NCBI GenBank assembly: GCA_002404155.1
Contig: DHJC01000015.1
Location: forward strand, 108,995-172,994
Reading direction: 5' to 3'
DNA length: 64,000 nucleotides
From: Chloroflexi bacterium UBA4730
Lineage (GTDB): Bacteria > Chloroflexota > Limnocylindria > P2-11E
The position numbers were made by a program, and so were the translations under genes. The notes beneath the pieces are model-generated. The model saw only the letters and a program-made list of their open reading frames with translations. It searched no databases and was not told the origin of the DNA. This document shows, in pieces, positions 1 to 8,017 of this stretch (its first letter is position 1; the number at the start of each line of letters is the position of its first letter).

Positions 1-326
1 GCGGGATCAAGCGCGACGGGCAGCTGCGCGACGGTGACAGCACAGACCTCGCAGAGCGTCTGACCGAGCAGCACGTCCGGCCGCGCCGCGGCAAGGGCGG
101 CCGCGTCCAGATGAAAGGTGCTCTCGCCCCGCTCGACGGCGGCGCGGACCTCCAGGTCGATCGCGAAGCTGTCGCTCCCCGGCGTGATGGTCGAGCATGT
201 GATCCGCGGCAGGGCCCGAACGGCCGGCGGATAGTCGCAGTCGTGGGTGACGGCGACGAGCTCATCGCCCGCCCCGAGCGCGCACGCGATCTCCGTCCCT
301 GCCGGAACGAGTGACACGATCCGCAC
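1..326 (-). CDS. BtuF-like cobalamin/metal-binding ABC protein (3' truncated by window edge)
   Basis: Partial gene running off the left edge; 108 codons are visible. The N-terminus reads VRIVSLVPAGTEI, then a THDCDYPP motif around residue 28, and later GQTLCEVCAV. These are typical of the helical-backbone periplasmic-binding fold (PF01497) in the BtuF-like cobalamin-binding subgroup, which delivers cobalamin or a metal chelate to an ABC importer. No signal peptide is visible; many members of this subgroup lack one and may act in the cytoplasm. The start is taken as GTG at 324-326 because it gives the usual RIVSLVPA start and has a TAGCCT box exactly 6 nt upstream. It is divergent from the gene at 344. 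The transport role is inferred from family. Confidence 0.8.
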   Translation of the reverse strand, partial: MRIVSLVPAGTEIACALGAGDELVAVTHDCDYPPAVRALPRITCSTITPGSDSFAIDLEVRAAVERGESTFHLDAAALAAARPDVLLGQTLCEVCAVTVAQLPVALDP

Positions 327-331
327 CCTCG

Positions 332-338
332 TAGGCTA
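332..338. promoter_or_regulatory. overlapping divergent -10 boxes (leaderless)
   Basis: The heptamer TAGGCTA read on the plus strand gives TAGGCT, 6 nt before the GTG at 344. Read on the minus strand it gives TAGCCT, 6 nt before the GTG at 326. Both fit a TAnnnT -10 box that would place the transcript start on the start codon. No Shine-Dalgarno fits at a useful distance for either gene. Promoter activity is inferred. Confidence 0.5.
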
Positions 339-343
339 GCCCC

Positions 344-556
344 GTGGTCGAACGCGCTGTTTCGCTGACCATCGAGCGCGAGCGCGCGCTCGTTCGCGAC
401 GCGGGAGCGCGGCGCCCGAAGGCCTGGGGCGCGCTCGCGGCGAAGGGGGTCGTCGCTTTCCGCGAGCTCGCCGGGCGGGCGCCGACCGATGCCGAACGGC
501 GCGCGATCTGGTCCGGGCTCTGGCGCGCCGCCGAAGAGGCGACCGTCCGTGGTTGA
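344..556 (+). CDS. small hypothetical protein (70 aa)
   Basis: A 70-residue, Ala/Arg-rich, probably all-helical soluble protein; not recognised as a named family. Support for it being real: the GTG start lies 6 nt after a TAGGCT box, its stop overlaps the GTG of the next small gene (549), and the three plus-strand genes 344-1398 overlap in series like an operon. No motif or membrane segment is visible. A chance open frame in GC-rich DNA cannot be ruled out. Confidence 0.5.
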   Translation: MVERAVSLTIERERALVRDAGARRPKAWGALAAKGVVAFRELAGRAPTDAERRAIWSGLWRAAEEATVRG

Positions 557-743
557 TTGCGGGCACGCGATCGATCCGCGACACCATGCGACCTGCGAGG
601 TCTGCGGCGGACTCGTGCTGTGCTTTGACTGCGCGCGGACCCATCTGTGCACGAGCGAATGCGCCGCACGTGGTTGCCATCCTGGTCTCTGCGTGAAGGA
701 GGTGCGCGACGGTGCGGTCGCCATCGAGTTCGGAATCCGCTGA
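549..743 (+). CDS. small Cys/His-rich putative zinc-binding protein
   Basis: A 64-residue protein dense in Cys and His (VVDCGHAIDPRHH, CEVCGG, CFDCAR, HLCTSEC and GCHPGLC). The paired CxxC spacing suggests one or two structural zinc sites of ribbon or B-box type. The start chosen is GTG at 549, which overlaps the end of the preceding gene (stop 554-556); earlier starts would run deep into that gene. It overlaps the following ATP-pyrophosphatase gene by 32 bases, and the ribosome-binding site of that gene (696-702) lies inside it, so the pair is probably translationally coupled. Function unknown. Confidence 0.55.
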   Translation: MVDCGHAIDPRHHATCEVCGGLVLCFDCARTHLCTSECAARGCHPGLCVKEVRDGAVAIEFGIR

Positions 744-1398
744 GCGATACGCACTCATGTGGTCCGGCGGCAAGGACAGCGCGCTCGCCCTCATGCGTGC
801 GCGTGCGACGGGTCTCGATGTCAGCCGGTTGCTGAACTTCTACGACCCGGCCACGGACCGGGTCCGGTTCCATGCGACGCGCACGGATCTCATCCGGGCC
901 CAGGCCGATGCCCTCGGTATCGACCTACGGCAGCTGGGCACGCCATGGGAGCGCTACGAAGCGACGTTCCTCGAGATGCTCGCGGAGCTGAATCGCGAGG
1001 GATTCGCCGGGGTCGTGTTCGGCGATATCCACCTGGCGGACGTACGGGCGTGGTACGAGGAGCGGGTCCGCGCCGCCGGCCTCACGCACGTCGAGCCGAT
1101 CTGGGGCGAAGCCCCGGCGGCACTCGTCGCCGAGTTCGTCGCGAGCGGCAGCCGTGCGGTGATCACGTGCTGCGAGCTGCCGAAGCTGGATGACAGCTGG
1201 CTCGGACGGATCATCGACGAGCGGTTCCTAGATGACATCCGCGCCGTGCCGATCGACCCCGCGGGAGAGAACGGCGAGTACCACTCGTTCACCTTCGCCG
1301 GACCGATGTTCCGCGCACCGGTGCCGTGGCGCGCAGGTGCGCGCCGGCGCGACGGCGAGTTCGTTCAGCTCGATCTGGAGCTCAGCCCCGGCGGTTAG
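712..1398 (+). CDS. Dph6-like ATP pyrophosphatase (diphthine--ammonia ligase family)
   Basis: 228 residues. The PP-loop motif WSGGKDSALAL near residue 17 and GENGEYHSF near residue 187 are hallmarks of the Dph6/MJ0570 family of adenine-nucleotide alpha hydrolases. In archaea and eukaryotes these amidate diphthine on EF-2. Bacteria lack diphthamide, so the bacterial substrate is unknown. The start is GTG at 712, with a strong AAGGAGG at 696-702, 9 nt upstream; the internal ATG at 757 would cut off the strand before the PP loop. It overlaps the previous small gene, and its 3' end overlaps the convergent gene by 17 bases. Confidence 0.85.
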   Translation: MRSPSSSESAERYALMWSGGKDSALALMRARATGLDVSRLLNFYDPATDRVRFHATRTDLIRAQADALGIDLRQLGTPWERYEATFLEMLAELNREGFAGVVFGDIHLADVRAWYEERVRAAGLTHVEPIWGEAPAALVAEFVASGSRAVITCCELPKLDDSWLGRIIDERFLDDIRAVPIDPAGENGEYHSFTFAGPMFRAPVPWRAGARRRDGEFVQLDLELSPGG

Positions 1399-1771
1399 AG
1401 AACTCCACCGTCCAGCGCCACTCGTTCCCGTCGGCCGCGTTCCACCAGCTCTTGAGGACCCCGGCCTCGCCGCCGGGCAGGATGACCACCGCGCCGAGAT
1501 CCGTGTCCGTCGGCCAGCGATCCTCGCGCGTGACGTTCGCGCCGCGCTGCTCGAGCCGGGTCATCGGAAGCTGCGGTCCGGCACGTTTGAGCGATGCGCC
1601 GCGCGCGAGCACGCGGTCATCGCCTTCGCGGACGGTGACCGCGAGCACGGGGGGCGCCGCGTGCACCCAGACGACCGCCGTCGGATCGAGGCGCGCACGG
1701 GACACCTCGATGCCGGTCGCGGCAGCCTCCGGGTAATAGAGCTCCCACGTCTGGAGCGTCGGCAGTTCCAT
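1382..1771 (-). CDS. conserved hypothetical protein (129 aa)
   Basis: A 129-residue soluble protein starting MELPTLQTWELYYPEAA and ending WWNAADGNEWRWTVEFSN. The sequence is mostly beta-strand-like and ends with a Trp-rich segment. I do not recognise a named function, though the sequence looks like a conserved small protein of Chloroflexota genomes. The start is ATG at 1769-1771 because AGGAGG sits 7 nt upstream, overlapping the TAG stop of the NUDIX gene. It is the last gene of the leftward operon 5798-1382. Confidence 0.75.
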   Translation of the reverse strand: MELPTLQTWELYYPEAAATGIEVSRARLDPTAVVWVHAAPPVLAVTVREGDDRVLARGASLKRAGPQLPMTRLEQRGANVTREDRWPTDTDLGAVVILPGGEAGVLKSWWNAADGNEWRWTVEFSNRRG

Positions 1772-1782
1772 CGCCTCGCCTC

Positions 1783-2298
1783 CTAGGGCCGTGGCGGCTC
1801 GTAGGCCCGCCAGGCGTCGAGACCATACGCCGCCGACGGCCATGCGATCTCCTCGAGCGGTGGAAGTTCGGCCTTGGGGAAGAACTTCGCCTCGGACGCC
1901 TCATCCGGCGCGACGCGCAGGTCGCCACCGGTGATGTGCGCGCGGTAGATCACGACGAGGATCGGGAAGCCCGGCCGCATCCAGGTGACGAGCAGTCCGT
2001 CGAGCGCGACGTCGAAGCCGGTCTCCTCCTTCGTCTCGCGGGTCGCCGCCTCCTCGGTGGTCTCATCGTTCTCGACGAGCCCGCCCGGCAGGGCCCAGTG
2101 GCCGTCGCGCGGGCCGTAGTTCAGGCGGACGAGCAGCACCGCGCCATCGCGCTCGACGATCGTGTTCGAGCCGATCTGCACGTGCATGAAATCCGCGAAG
2201 CCGCACGTCGGGCACGTCGGCCGATCTCGCCCGTCGATGCGGGTCAGCGTGAGCTTCGACCCGTCGCGCGGGCAGAACGCGAACGTGCTCGCCGGCAC
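1783..2298 (-). CDS. NUDIX hydrolase with N-terminal zinc ribbon
   Basis: 171 residues. The N-terminal CPRDG...CPTCG pairs form a zinc ribbon (about residues 9-33) as in NudC/YjaD-like hydrolases. The Nudix box runs about residues 72-94 (GGLVENDETTEEAA then RETKEETGF) and retains the G-x5-E-x7-RE-x-EE-x-G pattern needed for Mg-dependent cleavage of a nucleoside diphosphate linked to X. The exact substrate cannot be read from sequence. The GTG start directly abuts the TGA of the isomerase gene, so translation is coupled to it. Confidence 0.85.
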   Translation of the reverse strand: MPASTFAFCPRDGSKLTLTRIDGRDRPTCPTCGFADFMHVQIGSNTIVERDGAVLLVRLNYGPRDGHWALPGGLVENDETTEEAATRETKEETGFDVALDGLLVTWMRPGFPILVVIYRAHITGGDLRVAPDEASEAKFFPKAELPPLEEIAWPSAAYGLDAWRAYEPPRP

Positions 2299-3360
2299 TC
2301 AGGCTTTCGCCAAACGGTCCTTGAGATAGTCGATCGACGTCACCGGGGACGGGTCCGCGCCGTTCAGCAGCGCGACGTAGAAGGACACGTAGTCGGTGAA
2401 GTAGGTCATCTGCAGGACCTCGGAGAGCATCGAAGCGCCGTCAAACTCCAGATCCTGGTGCAGGATCTGCGAGCGGTCGAGCAGCTCCTTCGTCACGTCG
2501 AACCGCAGCCGGTGCCGCGGGTTGTCCCGGCGGCTCCGCAGCAGCAGCACGACCTGGGCATCGCGCGCGATCGGCGGGTGCGGGAATCCGACGACGGCGT
2601 TGTGGTTGAGCTCGCTCATGACGTCGAAGTGCGCCCAGTTCTTGGCGTTCTCGTTCCACTGGTCCTTCACGCGCCGGGCCATCACGCCCATGACGCCGGC
2701 GCCGTAGACCACCGGGATCTTGCCGACGAGCTCGATGGCCATCTTCTTCGCGTCGTTCGTGCGAGCACCCTCGTGGACGCGCTCCTCGAGCTTGGCCACA
2801 TCCGCGAGGGCCCGCTCGATCTCCTTGCCCATGTCGCGCGCCAACCCGAGCTTGCCGAGGGTCCCGAGCACGAGCGTGAGCGAGTACCCGAGAGCCGCGC
2901 GGGGCTGGGCGTGGTAGCCGAAGGTGATCAGCGGGAGCCGCAGGGCCTTCGCCTCATCGGCGAGGCGGCCGCCGGTGGTGATGGCGAGGATCTTCGCGCC
3001 ACGCTTCTTCGCCTCGTCGAATCCGGAGAGCGTCTCCTCGGTGTTGCCCGAGAACGACGATGCGATGACGAGGGAGTCGCGGCCGACGTAGCCGGGGACG
3101 CCGTAGTCGCGGTGCACGGAGAGCGGGACCTTCAGATTGTCTGCGAGGAGCGCACCGGCGAATTCCCCGCCGATCGCGGAGCCGCCCATGCCGAGGATCG
3201 TGATGTTGCGCACGTCGCCGTACGCGGGCGGGAGCGACGCGCCCTGCACGATCTTCCAGGCGTCCTTGATCTGGAGCGGTAGGTCCTTGATCTTCGTGAG
3301 CATGTCGCCGGGGTCCGCCTTCTTGATCGCATCGACGCTTTCGATGACCGATGTATCCAC
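2299..3360 (-). CDS. bifunctional phosphoglucose/phosphomannose isomerase
   Basis: 353 residues. The tandem SIS-domain layout is clear: GMGGSAIGGEFAG near residue 57, then SSFSGNTEETLSG near residue 101, typical of the archaeal/bacterial PGI/PMI family (TIGR02128-like). The enzyme interconverts fructose-6-phosphate with glucose-6-phosphate or mannose-6-phosphate. SELNHNAVVGF near residue 245 supplies the conserved catalytic Glu/His region. The GTG start overlaps by one base the TAG of the upstream phosphohexomutase gene. With the mutase and epimerase it forms a sugar-phosphate or nucleotide-sugar module. Confidence 0.9.
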   Translation of the reverse strand: MDTSVIESVDAIKKADPGDMLTKIKDLPLQIKDAWKIVQGASLPPAYGDVRNITILGMGGSAIGGEFAGALLADNLKVPLSVHRDYGVPGYVGRDSLVIASSFSGNTEETLSGFDEAKKRGAKILAITTGGRLADEAKALRLPLITFGYHAQPRAALGYSLTLVLGTLGKLGLARDMGKEIERALADVAKLEERVHEGARTNDAKKMAIELVGKIPVVYGAGVMGVMARRVKDQWNENAKNWAHFDVMSELNHNAVVGFPHPPIARDAQVVLLLRSRRDNPRHRLRFDVTKELLDRSQILHQDLEFDGASMLSEVLQMTYFTDYVSFYVALLNGADPSPVTSIDYLKDRLAKA

Positions 3361-4811
3361 TATTTCGCCTCCCGCACCATCTTCTCGCCCGCATCGAGCA
3401 GCGGCGCGAGCTCGTCATTGGATCTCGTCTCGGCGTACACGCGGACGAGCGGCTCGGTCCCGGACAGCCGCAGCAGCAGCCACGAGCCGTCGTCGAGGAA
3501 GAACTTCGTCCCGTCCTTCGTGTCCAGCTGCACGATCTTCGCCACCGCACGTCCAGCCAGGGCCGTCGGATGCTCCCGGTCGAGCGTGGCCATGACACGC
3601 TTCTTGACCTCGGGGTATGCGGCCGCGTCGAAGTGCAGGTCGCGGCGCAGGTAAAAGGACGGACCGGCCATCGCCATGAGCTCGCCTATCAGCTGCGATG
3701 GGGTCTTCCTCGTCTTCAGCATGAAGTCGAGGATGAACAGATCGGCGACGATGCCGTCGCGCTCGGGGAGGTGCATCGCGAAGCCGTACCCGCCCGATTC
3801 CTCGCCACCAAACATCGCACCCGTCTCCTGCATCTTCGGCCCGATGTACTTGAAGCCGACCGGCACCTCGTAGACCTTTACGCCGAACCGCTCGCCGAGG
3901 CGGTCGGCCATCGAGGTCATGTTCACGGTCTTCACGACCGGCTGCTTCAGCCCGCGGATCTCGATGAGGTACCACATGAGCAGCGCGTAGAGCGTGAGGG
4001 TCGTGACGAACTTCCCGTTCTCGTCACCGACGCCGGCGCGGTCCGCGTCGCCGTCGACCGCGAGACCGACGTTCGCCTTCTCCTGCGGGATCCGCGCGAG
4101 GAACTCGTTGATGTTCGGCGGGATCGGCTCGGGGTTCACACCGCCGAAGAACGGGTTGCGCTCGCTGTGCAGCTCGATGACCTTCGTCTTGCCGCCACCG
4201 AGCAGCCGGGTGAAGTAGCCGCCCGCCGATCCGTACAGCGGCTCGCACACGAGCGTGTAACCGGCGGCCTTGAACGCTTCGAGGTCGAAGAGCTCGGCGA
4301 CGTGCGCGAGGTAGTCGGGCGCCGGATCGAACCGCTCGATCAGGCCGGCCTTCTCGGCATCATCGAGCTTTCGGCGCTGGATCTTCTCGGGCGAGCTCTC
4401 CAGAGGATGGATGCGGGATTCGATCGCCTTCAGCATGTCTGGGCCGGCGGCCGCTCCGGTCTCGGCCTTCACCTTGAAGCCGTTGTCCATCCAGGGGTTG
4501 TGGCTCGCGGTGATGACGATGCCGGCCTTGGCTTTCTTGCGCATCGTCGCCCACGAGAAGGACTGCGTCGGGGATGCGGTGGTCGCCAGGTACACGGGGA
4601 TCCCGTGCGCCGTGACCACCTCAGCGGCCGCGTCAGCGAAGAATTCCGACGAGAAGCGCCGATCGAATCCGATGACGACACCGCGCGACTGCTCGCCGGT
4701 GCTCTTCACCCACTCGGCGACGCCGTTGGCACACACGCGCACGGCGTCGTACGTGTACTCCTCCGCGACGCGAGCGCGCCAGCCATCGGTACCGAAGACG
4801 ATCTTGGGCAT
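3360..4811 (-). CDS. phosphoglucomutase/phosphomannomutase
   Basis: 483 residues of the alpha-D-phosphohexomutase superfamily, which moves a phosphate between C1 and C6 of glucose or mannose. All four signature sites are present: TASHNP with the phosphoserine at about residue 103, the metal loop DGDADR near 254, the sugar-specificity loop GGEESGG near 335, and the phosphate-binding RLSGTEP near 445. A GAAGGG ribosome site precedes the ATG. The gene lies between the epimerase and the isomerase, supporting production of GDP-mannose or glucose-1-phosphate precursors for glycans. Confidence 0.92.
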   Translation of the reverse strand: MPKIVFGTDGWRARVAEEYTYDAVRVCANGVAEWVKSTGEQSRGVVIGFDRRFSSEFFADAAAEVVTAHGIPVYLATTASPTQSFSWATMRKKAKAGIVITASHNPWMDNGFKVKAETGAAAGPDMLKAIESRIHPLESSPEKIQRRKLDDAEKAGLIERFDPAPDYLAHVAELFDLEAFKAAGYTLVCEPLYGSAGGYFTRLLGGGKTKVIELHSERNPFFGGVNPEPIPPNINEFLARIPQEKANVGLAVDGDADRAGVGDENGKFVTTLTLYALLMWYLIEIRGLKQPVVKTVNMTSMADRLGERFGVKVYEVPVGFKYIGPKMQETGAMFGGEESGGYGFAMHLPERDGIVADLFILDFMLKTRKTPSQLIGELMAMAGPSFYLRRDLHFDAAAYPEVKKRVMATLDREHPTALAGRAVAKIVQLDTKDGTKFFLDDGSWLLLRLSGTEPLVRVYAETRSNDELAPLLDAGEKMVREAK

Positions 4812-4823
4812 TGAGCGACCCTT

Positions 4824-5798
4824 CTAGCGCGCCGGGACGGCTGCGCGGGCGGTGACCGACCGCCAGTGGTCGAGCGTGTCTTCAAGCGAGCGTTCGAGCG
4901 TGATCGTCGGGGCCCACCCGGTCCGCGAGCGGAATCGCGACGAGTCGAGCGCGAGCGTGCTCGCATCGCCGCCGCGGACGCGCTCGGGGTCGAGCTCCGT
5001 GCGGACCTTGATCCGCGCGAGCCTGACCAGCGTGTGCAAGATGCGCTCGATCGTGACCGGCGCACCCGTGCCAACGTTGTACGTCTCGGTGCGCTCGGGC
5101 GCGAGGTCCGCCGCGGCCGCGTACGCCGCCGCGATGTCCCGGACGTCGACGAAGTCGCGTTGCGCGTCGAGGCGACCGTGCTTGATGACCGGCTCGGCGA
5201 GCCCGGCTTCGGCCTCCGCGATCTGCTTCGCGAACCCCGACGCCGCAAGGCCGGGGTGCTGGCGCGGCCCGTTCGTGTTCGCGGGCCGCAGGATCACCGT
5301 CGGGTGGCCGGCACGATCGCCGAACTCGCGGACGAGCGCTTCGGCCGCGGCCTTCGACGCCGCGTACACGTTCGTCGGACGGAGCGGCGCGTCCTCGCCC
5401 ACCGGTACCTGATCGGGCACGCCGTAGACATCGGCGCTGGACGCGTACACGAGGTGCGTGCCGCCGAGTGGCTCGAGCGCCGCGAGCAGGTTCGCGGTGC
5501 CGACGACGTTGACCTGGATCGTGCCGCTCGCGTCGCGCTGCGCGAGCGACGGGATCGCCTGTCCCGCCAGATGCACGACGGTATCGGGACGAGCGGCCGC
5601 GACGGCCTCACGCAGACCATCCGGATCCGAGAGATCGGCGCGGTGGATCCGCACGCTGGACGCGATCGCCGCGAGATTCGGATGCGGTTGGGGCTCGAAC
5701 GCAATGCCGTGGACCTCGTGCCCGTCGGCGACGAGCCGTTCGGCGAGATGTGAGCCCACGAACCCGGTGATGCCGGTGAGAAGAACACGCGCGGTCAC
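4824..5798 (-). CDS. NAD(P)-dependent epimerase/dehydratase (extended SDR, GDP-6-deoxy-mannose reductase-like)
   Basis: 324 residues. The N-terminal Rossmann motif TGITGFVGSHL binds NAD(P). SSADVYG near 125 and YAASK near 148 supply the catalytic Ser/Tyr/Lys of extended SDRs. Overall similarity is to GDP-4-keto-6-deoxy-mannose reductase and UDP-glucose epimerases; with a phosphomannomutase and PMI downstream, a GDP-mannose-derived sugar is the likeliest substrate (inference). It is the first gene of the leftward operon, and its GTG is 6 nt from a TAGCAT box. Confidence 0.85.
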   Translation of the reverse strand: MTARVLLTGITGFVGSHLAERLVADGHEVHGIAFEPQPHPNLAAIASSVRIHRADLSDPDGLREAVAAARPDTVVHLAGQAIPSLAQRDASGTIQVNVVGTANLLAALEPLGGTHLVYASSADVYGVPDQVPVGEDAPLRPTNVYAASKAAAEALVREFGDRAGHPTVILRPANTNGPRQHPGLAASGFAKQIAEAEAGLAEPVIKHGRLDAQRDFVDVRDIAAAYAAAADLAPERTETYNVGTGAPVTIERILHTLVRLARIKVRTELDPERVRGGDASTLALDSSRFRSRTGWAPTITLERSLEDTLDHWRSVTARAAVPAR

Positions 5799-5804
5799 GT
5801 CCGG

Positions 5805-5810
5805 ATGCTA
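5805..5810 (-). promoter_or_regulatory. -10 box (leaderless) for the sugar operon
   Basis: TAGCAT on the minus strand, exactly 6 nt before the GTG of the epimerase gene, with no Shine-Dalgarno in between. It fits the TAnnnT-N6-start pattern seen repeatedly in this window. Confidence 0.5.
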
Positions 5811-5829
5811 TTCCGCATTACCGTTTGGC

Positions 5830-6744
5830 GTGGTGCCCGCTCCCCTGCTCACTCTCCTTTTGTACGTGACCGTTGCGCTCTGCTGGAGCGGCAGCTGGAC
5901 CGCGGGCAAGCTCGGTGTCGGCGCGGTCCCGCCGATCGAGCTCTCCGCCATCCGCTTCGCGATCGCCGGCCTGCTCATGTTCGGGATCGCGCGCGCAACG
6001 GGCGCGTCACTCGGCCTCGCGCGGTGGAAGCTGCTGCTCGTCGCGTCGTTCTTCGGCATCTTCGCGTACAACGCGCTCGTCTTCGTCGGCTTGACGCTCG
6101 GGCCCGCCTCCGACGGTGCGCTCATCGTGCCGACACTGAATCCGGTGATGACCGTGTGCCTCGCGACGTTCCTCGGCGAGCGGCTCACCCGGAGCAAGAT
6201 CGCGGGCATCGCGCTCGCGACGCTCGGCGCGGCTGTCGTCGTGGTGAGCGCGCAGAGCGGTCTTGAATTCTCATCGCAGCGGCTCGTCGGCGACCTGCTC
6301 ATGCTCGGCGGCGCGGCCTGCTGGAGCGTGTACGCGACGCTCGGCGTCATCACGACGCGATCCGGCTCCCCGCTCGGCGTGACGGCCGTGGCCTGCCTCG
6401 CCGGCTCCGCAATGCTCTTCCCGTTCGGCTTCCTCGAGCACGGCTATCAGGACGTGCCCGCCTGGCCGGTCACGGCATGGCTCGACATCGCCTACCTGGT
6501 GGTGTTCGCCACGATCATTGGCTTCGTCCTCTTCTATTACGCCGTGCGGCGCTTCGGCGCGGGCACCGCGTCGATGGTGAGCTACCTCGTGCCAATGTTC
6601 GCGTTGGTGCAGGCGGTCTTCCTGCTGAACGAGCACCCGACCGCGCTGGAGATCGTCGGCGGCGCGATCATCCTGCTCGGCGTTCGCTTGGCCACCTGGC
6701 GGGTCCGACCGGTCACGGCGCTCCAGGACGCGGCCTCCGCCTAA
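5830..6744 (+). CDS. EamA-family (DMT superfamily) transporter
   Basis: 304-residue integral membrane protein with about ten hydrophobic helices arranged as two EamA repeats (roughly residues 5-135 and 150-290). The second repeat shows the RFGAGTASMVSYLVPMFA pattern typical of RhaT/YdcZ-like drug/metabolite exporters, where the N-terminal repeat carries SAIRFAIAGLLMF. The start is GTG at 5830 (or GTG 5833). An open frame extends further upstream but would overlap the divergent epimerase gene antisense and adds no membrane sequence. The substrate is unknown. Confidence 0.85.
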   Translation: MVPAPLLTLLLYVTVALCWSGSWTAGKLGVGAVPPIELSAIRFAIAGLLMFGIARATGASLGLARWKLLLVASFFGIFAYNALVFVGLTLGPASDGALIVPTLNPVMTVCLATFLGERLTRSKIAGIALATLGAAVVVVSAQSGLEFSSQRLVGDLLMLGGAACWSVYATLGVITTRSGSPLGVTAVACLAGSAMLFPFGFLEHGYQDVPAWPVTAWLDIAYLVVFATIIGFVLFYYAVRRFGAGTASMVSYLVPMFALVQAVFLLNEHPTALEIVGGAIILLGVRLATWRVRPVTALQDAASA

Positions 6745-6806
6745 CTCGTACGACCCCGGCCGTAAGTCGGACGCGCGACCGCCCGCCGGAGGGCACCATT
6801 CCGAAC

Positions 6807-7988
6807 ATGCGGAGAGTGCTCGCGATCGGGTTCGCGATCTGGGTGGCGGCTGGATGTGCCGCGGGCGACCGTGCGGCCGTGCCGGTCGCAGCCGCGGTCC
6901 CCGAGGCGACCGCGGCTGCGGCACCGGTAGCCGAGCCCACCACCGTGCCGTCCAACGAGCAGCGCAGCACGTTCCGCCAAGGGCCGGACGCACAGCAGAC
7001 GTCCGCGTCGTTGCTCGCGACCGCGGCGACCGGGCCGGGGGCGAAGGCCGAGCCGCTGTTCCTGTTCCCGCGTGTCGCGGTGCAGCCCGCGCGCTACGTG
7101 ACCGTGCCGATGCCGAACCGGCAGGTGACCGCGTCGGAGCTCACCACCCTCGCCCCGACCGTGGCCGATTGGTCCGTCGTGTTCGCGCGCGGCCTCGACG
7201 GCGTCCGCCACCCGGTGCAGGGCGTCGACAGCGCGATGGCCCTTCGCGCGCTCACGGCCGAGAACCGCGTCGCGCGTGTGTTCGAGCGCTGGGCTGCGTA
7301 CACCTACCAGGAGGTCGTCCCTCGCACGTTCGTCGTGACCGGCTCGCACGTGACCGGCGGCCTCGCCCGCGCCTGGGGCACGATGGCATACGTAGACGCG
7401 GACATCGATCTCATCGACCGCGGCGCGACGGACGTCCCGATCCACGTCACGCTACGGCTGCGGCCGATGGGCTTCAGCTATACGGTCATCGACCTCTTCG
7501 ATCGCACCGTGAGCGGCTGGCTCATCGGCAACGAGCCTCGCTACAGCGCGATCGATCTCGAGACGGAGCTCCCCGCGGCCGCATCGCAGTACCTCTCGAG
7601 CGAGTCGTTCAGCCCGGGGCACGATCCGTACTCAGGCGTCATCCCCGAGACGCCGTTCGGCAAGACGCGGAACGACGCGATCCTCGCCCTCGGCGGACTG
7701 AAAGCCGCGGGCACGCTGGTCGACCGATACTTCGAGAAGGTGACCGCGACGATCGACCGCTTCGAGCCGGCGTGGTTCGGCGGCGACGGCGTCGTGACGG
7801 TCCATCTCGCGGGCACGCTCGTCGAGAGGAGCGTGACCGAGACGCAGCGGATCGCGTTCGTGCAGCCGCTCAAGTTCTTCCGAACGCCTGAGGGCTTCTG
7901 GACGCCGGTCGACGCGCTGGAAGCGGACGGCAGCTGGGATTCGGGCGGTGATCTGGCGCTCGGGGATGTCGCCAAACCGCACGGCTGA
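6807..7988 (+). CDS. hypothetical lipoprotein (393 aa)
   Basis: Starts MRRVLAIGFAIWVAAGC: a short signal sequence with lipobox VAAGC, so the mature protein is probably lipid-anchored outside the membrane. A low-complexity Ala/Pro/Val linker follows (about residues 20-55). A soluble domain of about 320 residues follows, which I do not recognise. The start is ATG at 6807 because it gives the lipoprotein signal; no good Shine-Dalgarno is visible. Downstream of the EamA gene on the same strand, with a 62-nt gap. Confidence 0.75.
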   Translation: MRRVLAIGFAIWVAAGCAAGDRAAVPVAAAVPEATAAAAPVAEPTTVPSNEQRSTFRQGPDAQQTSASLLATAATGPGAKAEPLFLFPRVAVQPARYVTVPMPNRQVTASELTTLAPTVADWSVVFARGLDGVRHPVQGVDSAMALRALTAENRVARVFERWAAYTYQEVVPRTFVVTGSHVTGGLARAWGTMAYVDADIDLIDRGATDVPIHVTLRLRPMGFSYTVIDLFDRTVSGWLIGNEPRYSAIDLETELPAAASQYLSSESFSPGHDPYSGVIPETPFGKTRNDAILALGGLKAAGTLVDRYFEKVTATIDRFEPAWFGGDGVVTVHLAGTLVERSVTETQRIAFVQPLKFFRTPEGFWTPVDALEADGSWDSGGDLALGDVAKPHG

Positions 7989-8001
7989 TAACGAACCTGA
8001 T

Positions 8002-8017
8002 GCCGGCGGTCGCCGGC
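8002..8017. terminator. possible hairpin between convergent genes
   Basis: GCCGGCG-gt-CGCCGGC, a 7-bp perfect inverted repeat lying between the stop of the lipoprotein gene (7988) and the stop of the convergent phosphatase gene. There is no T-tract on either side and the loop is very short, so terminator activity is uncertain. Confidence 0.3.
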
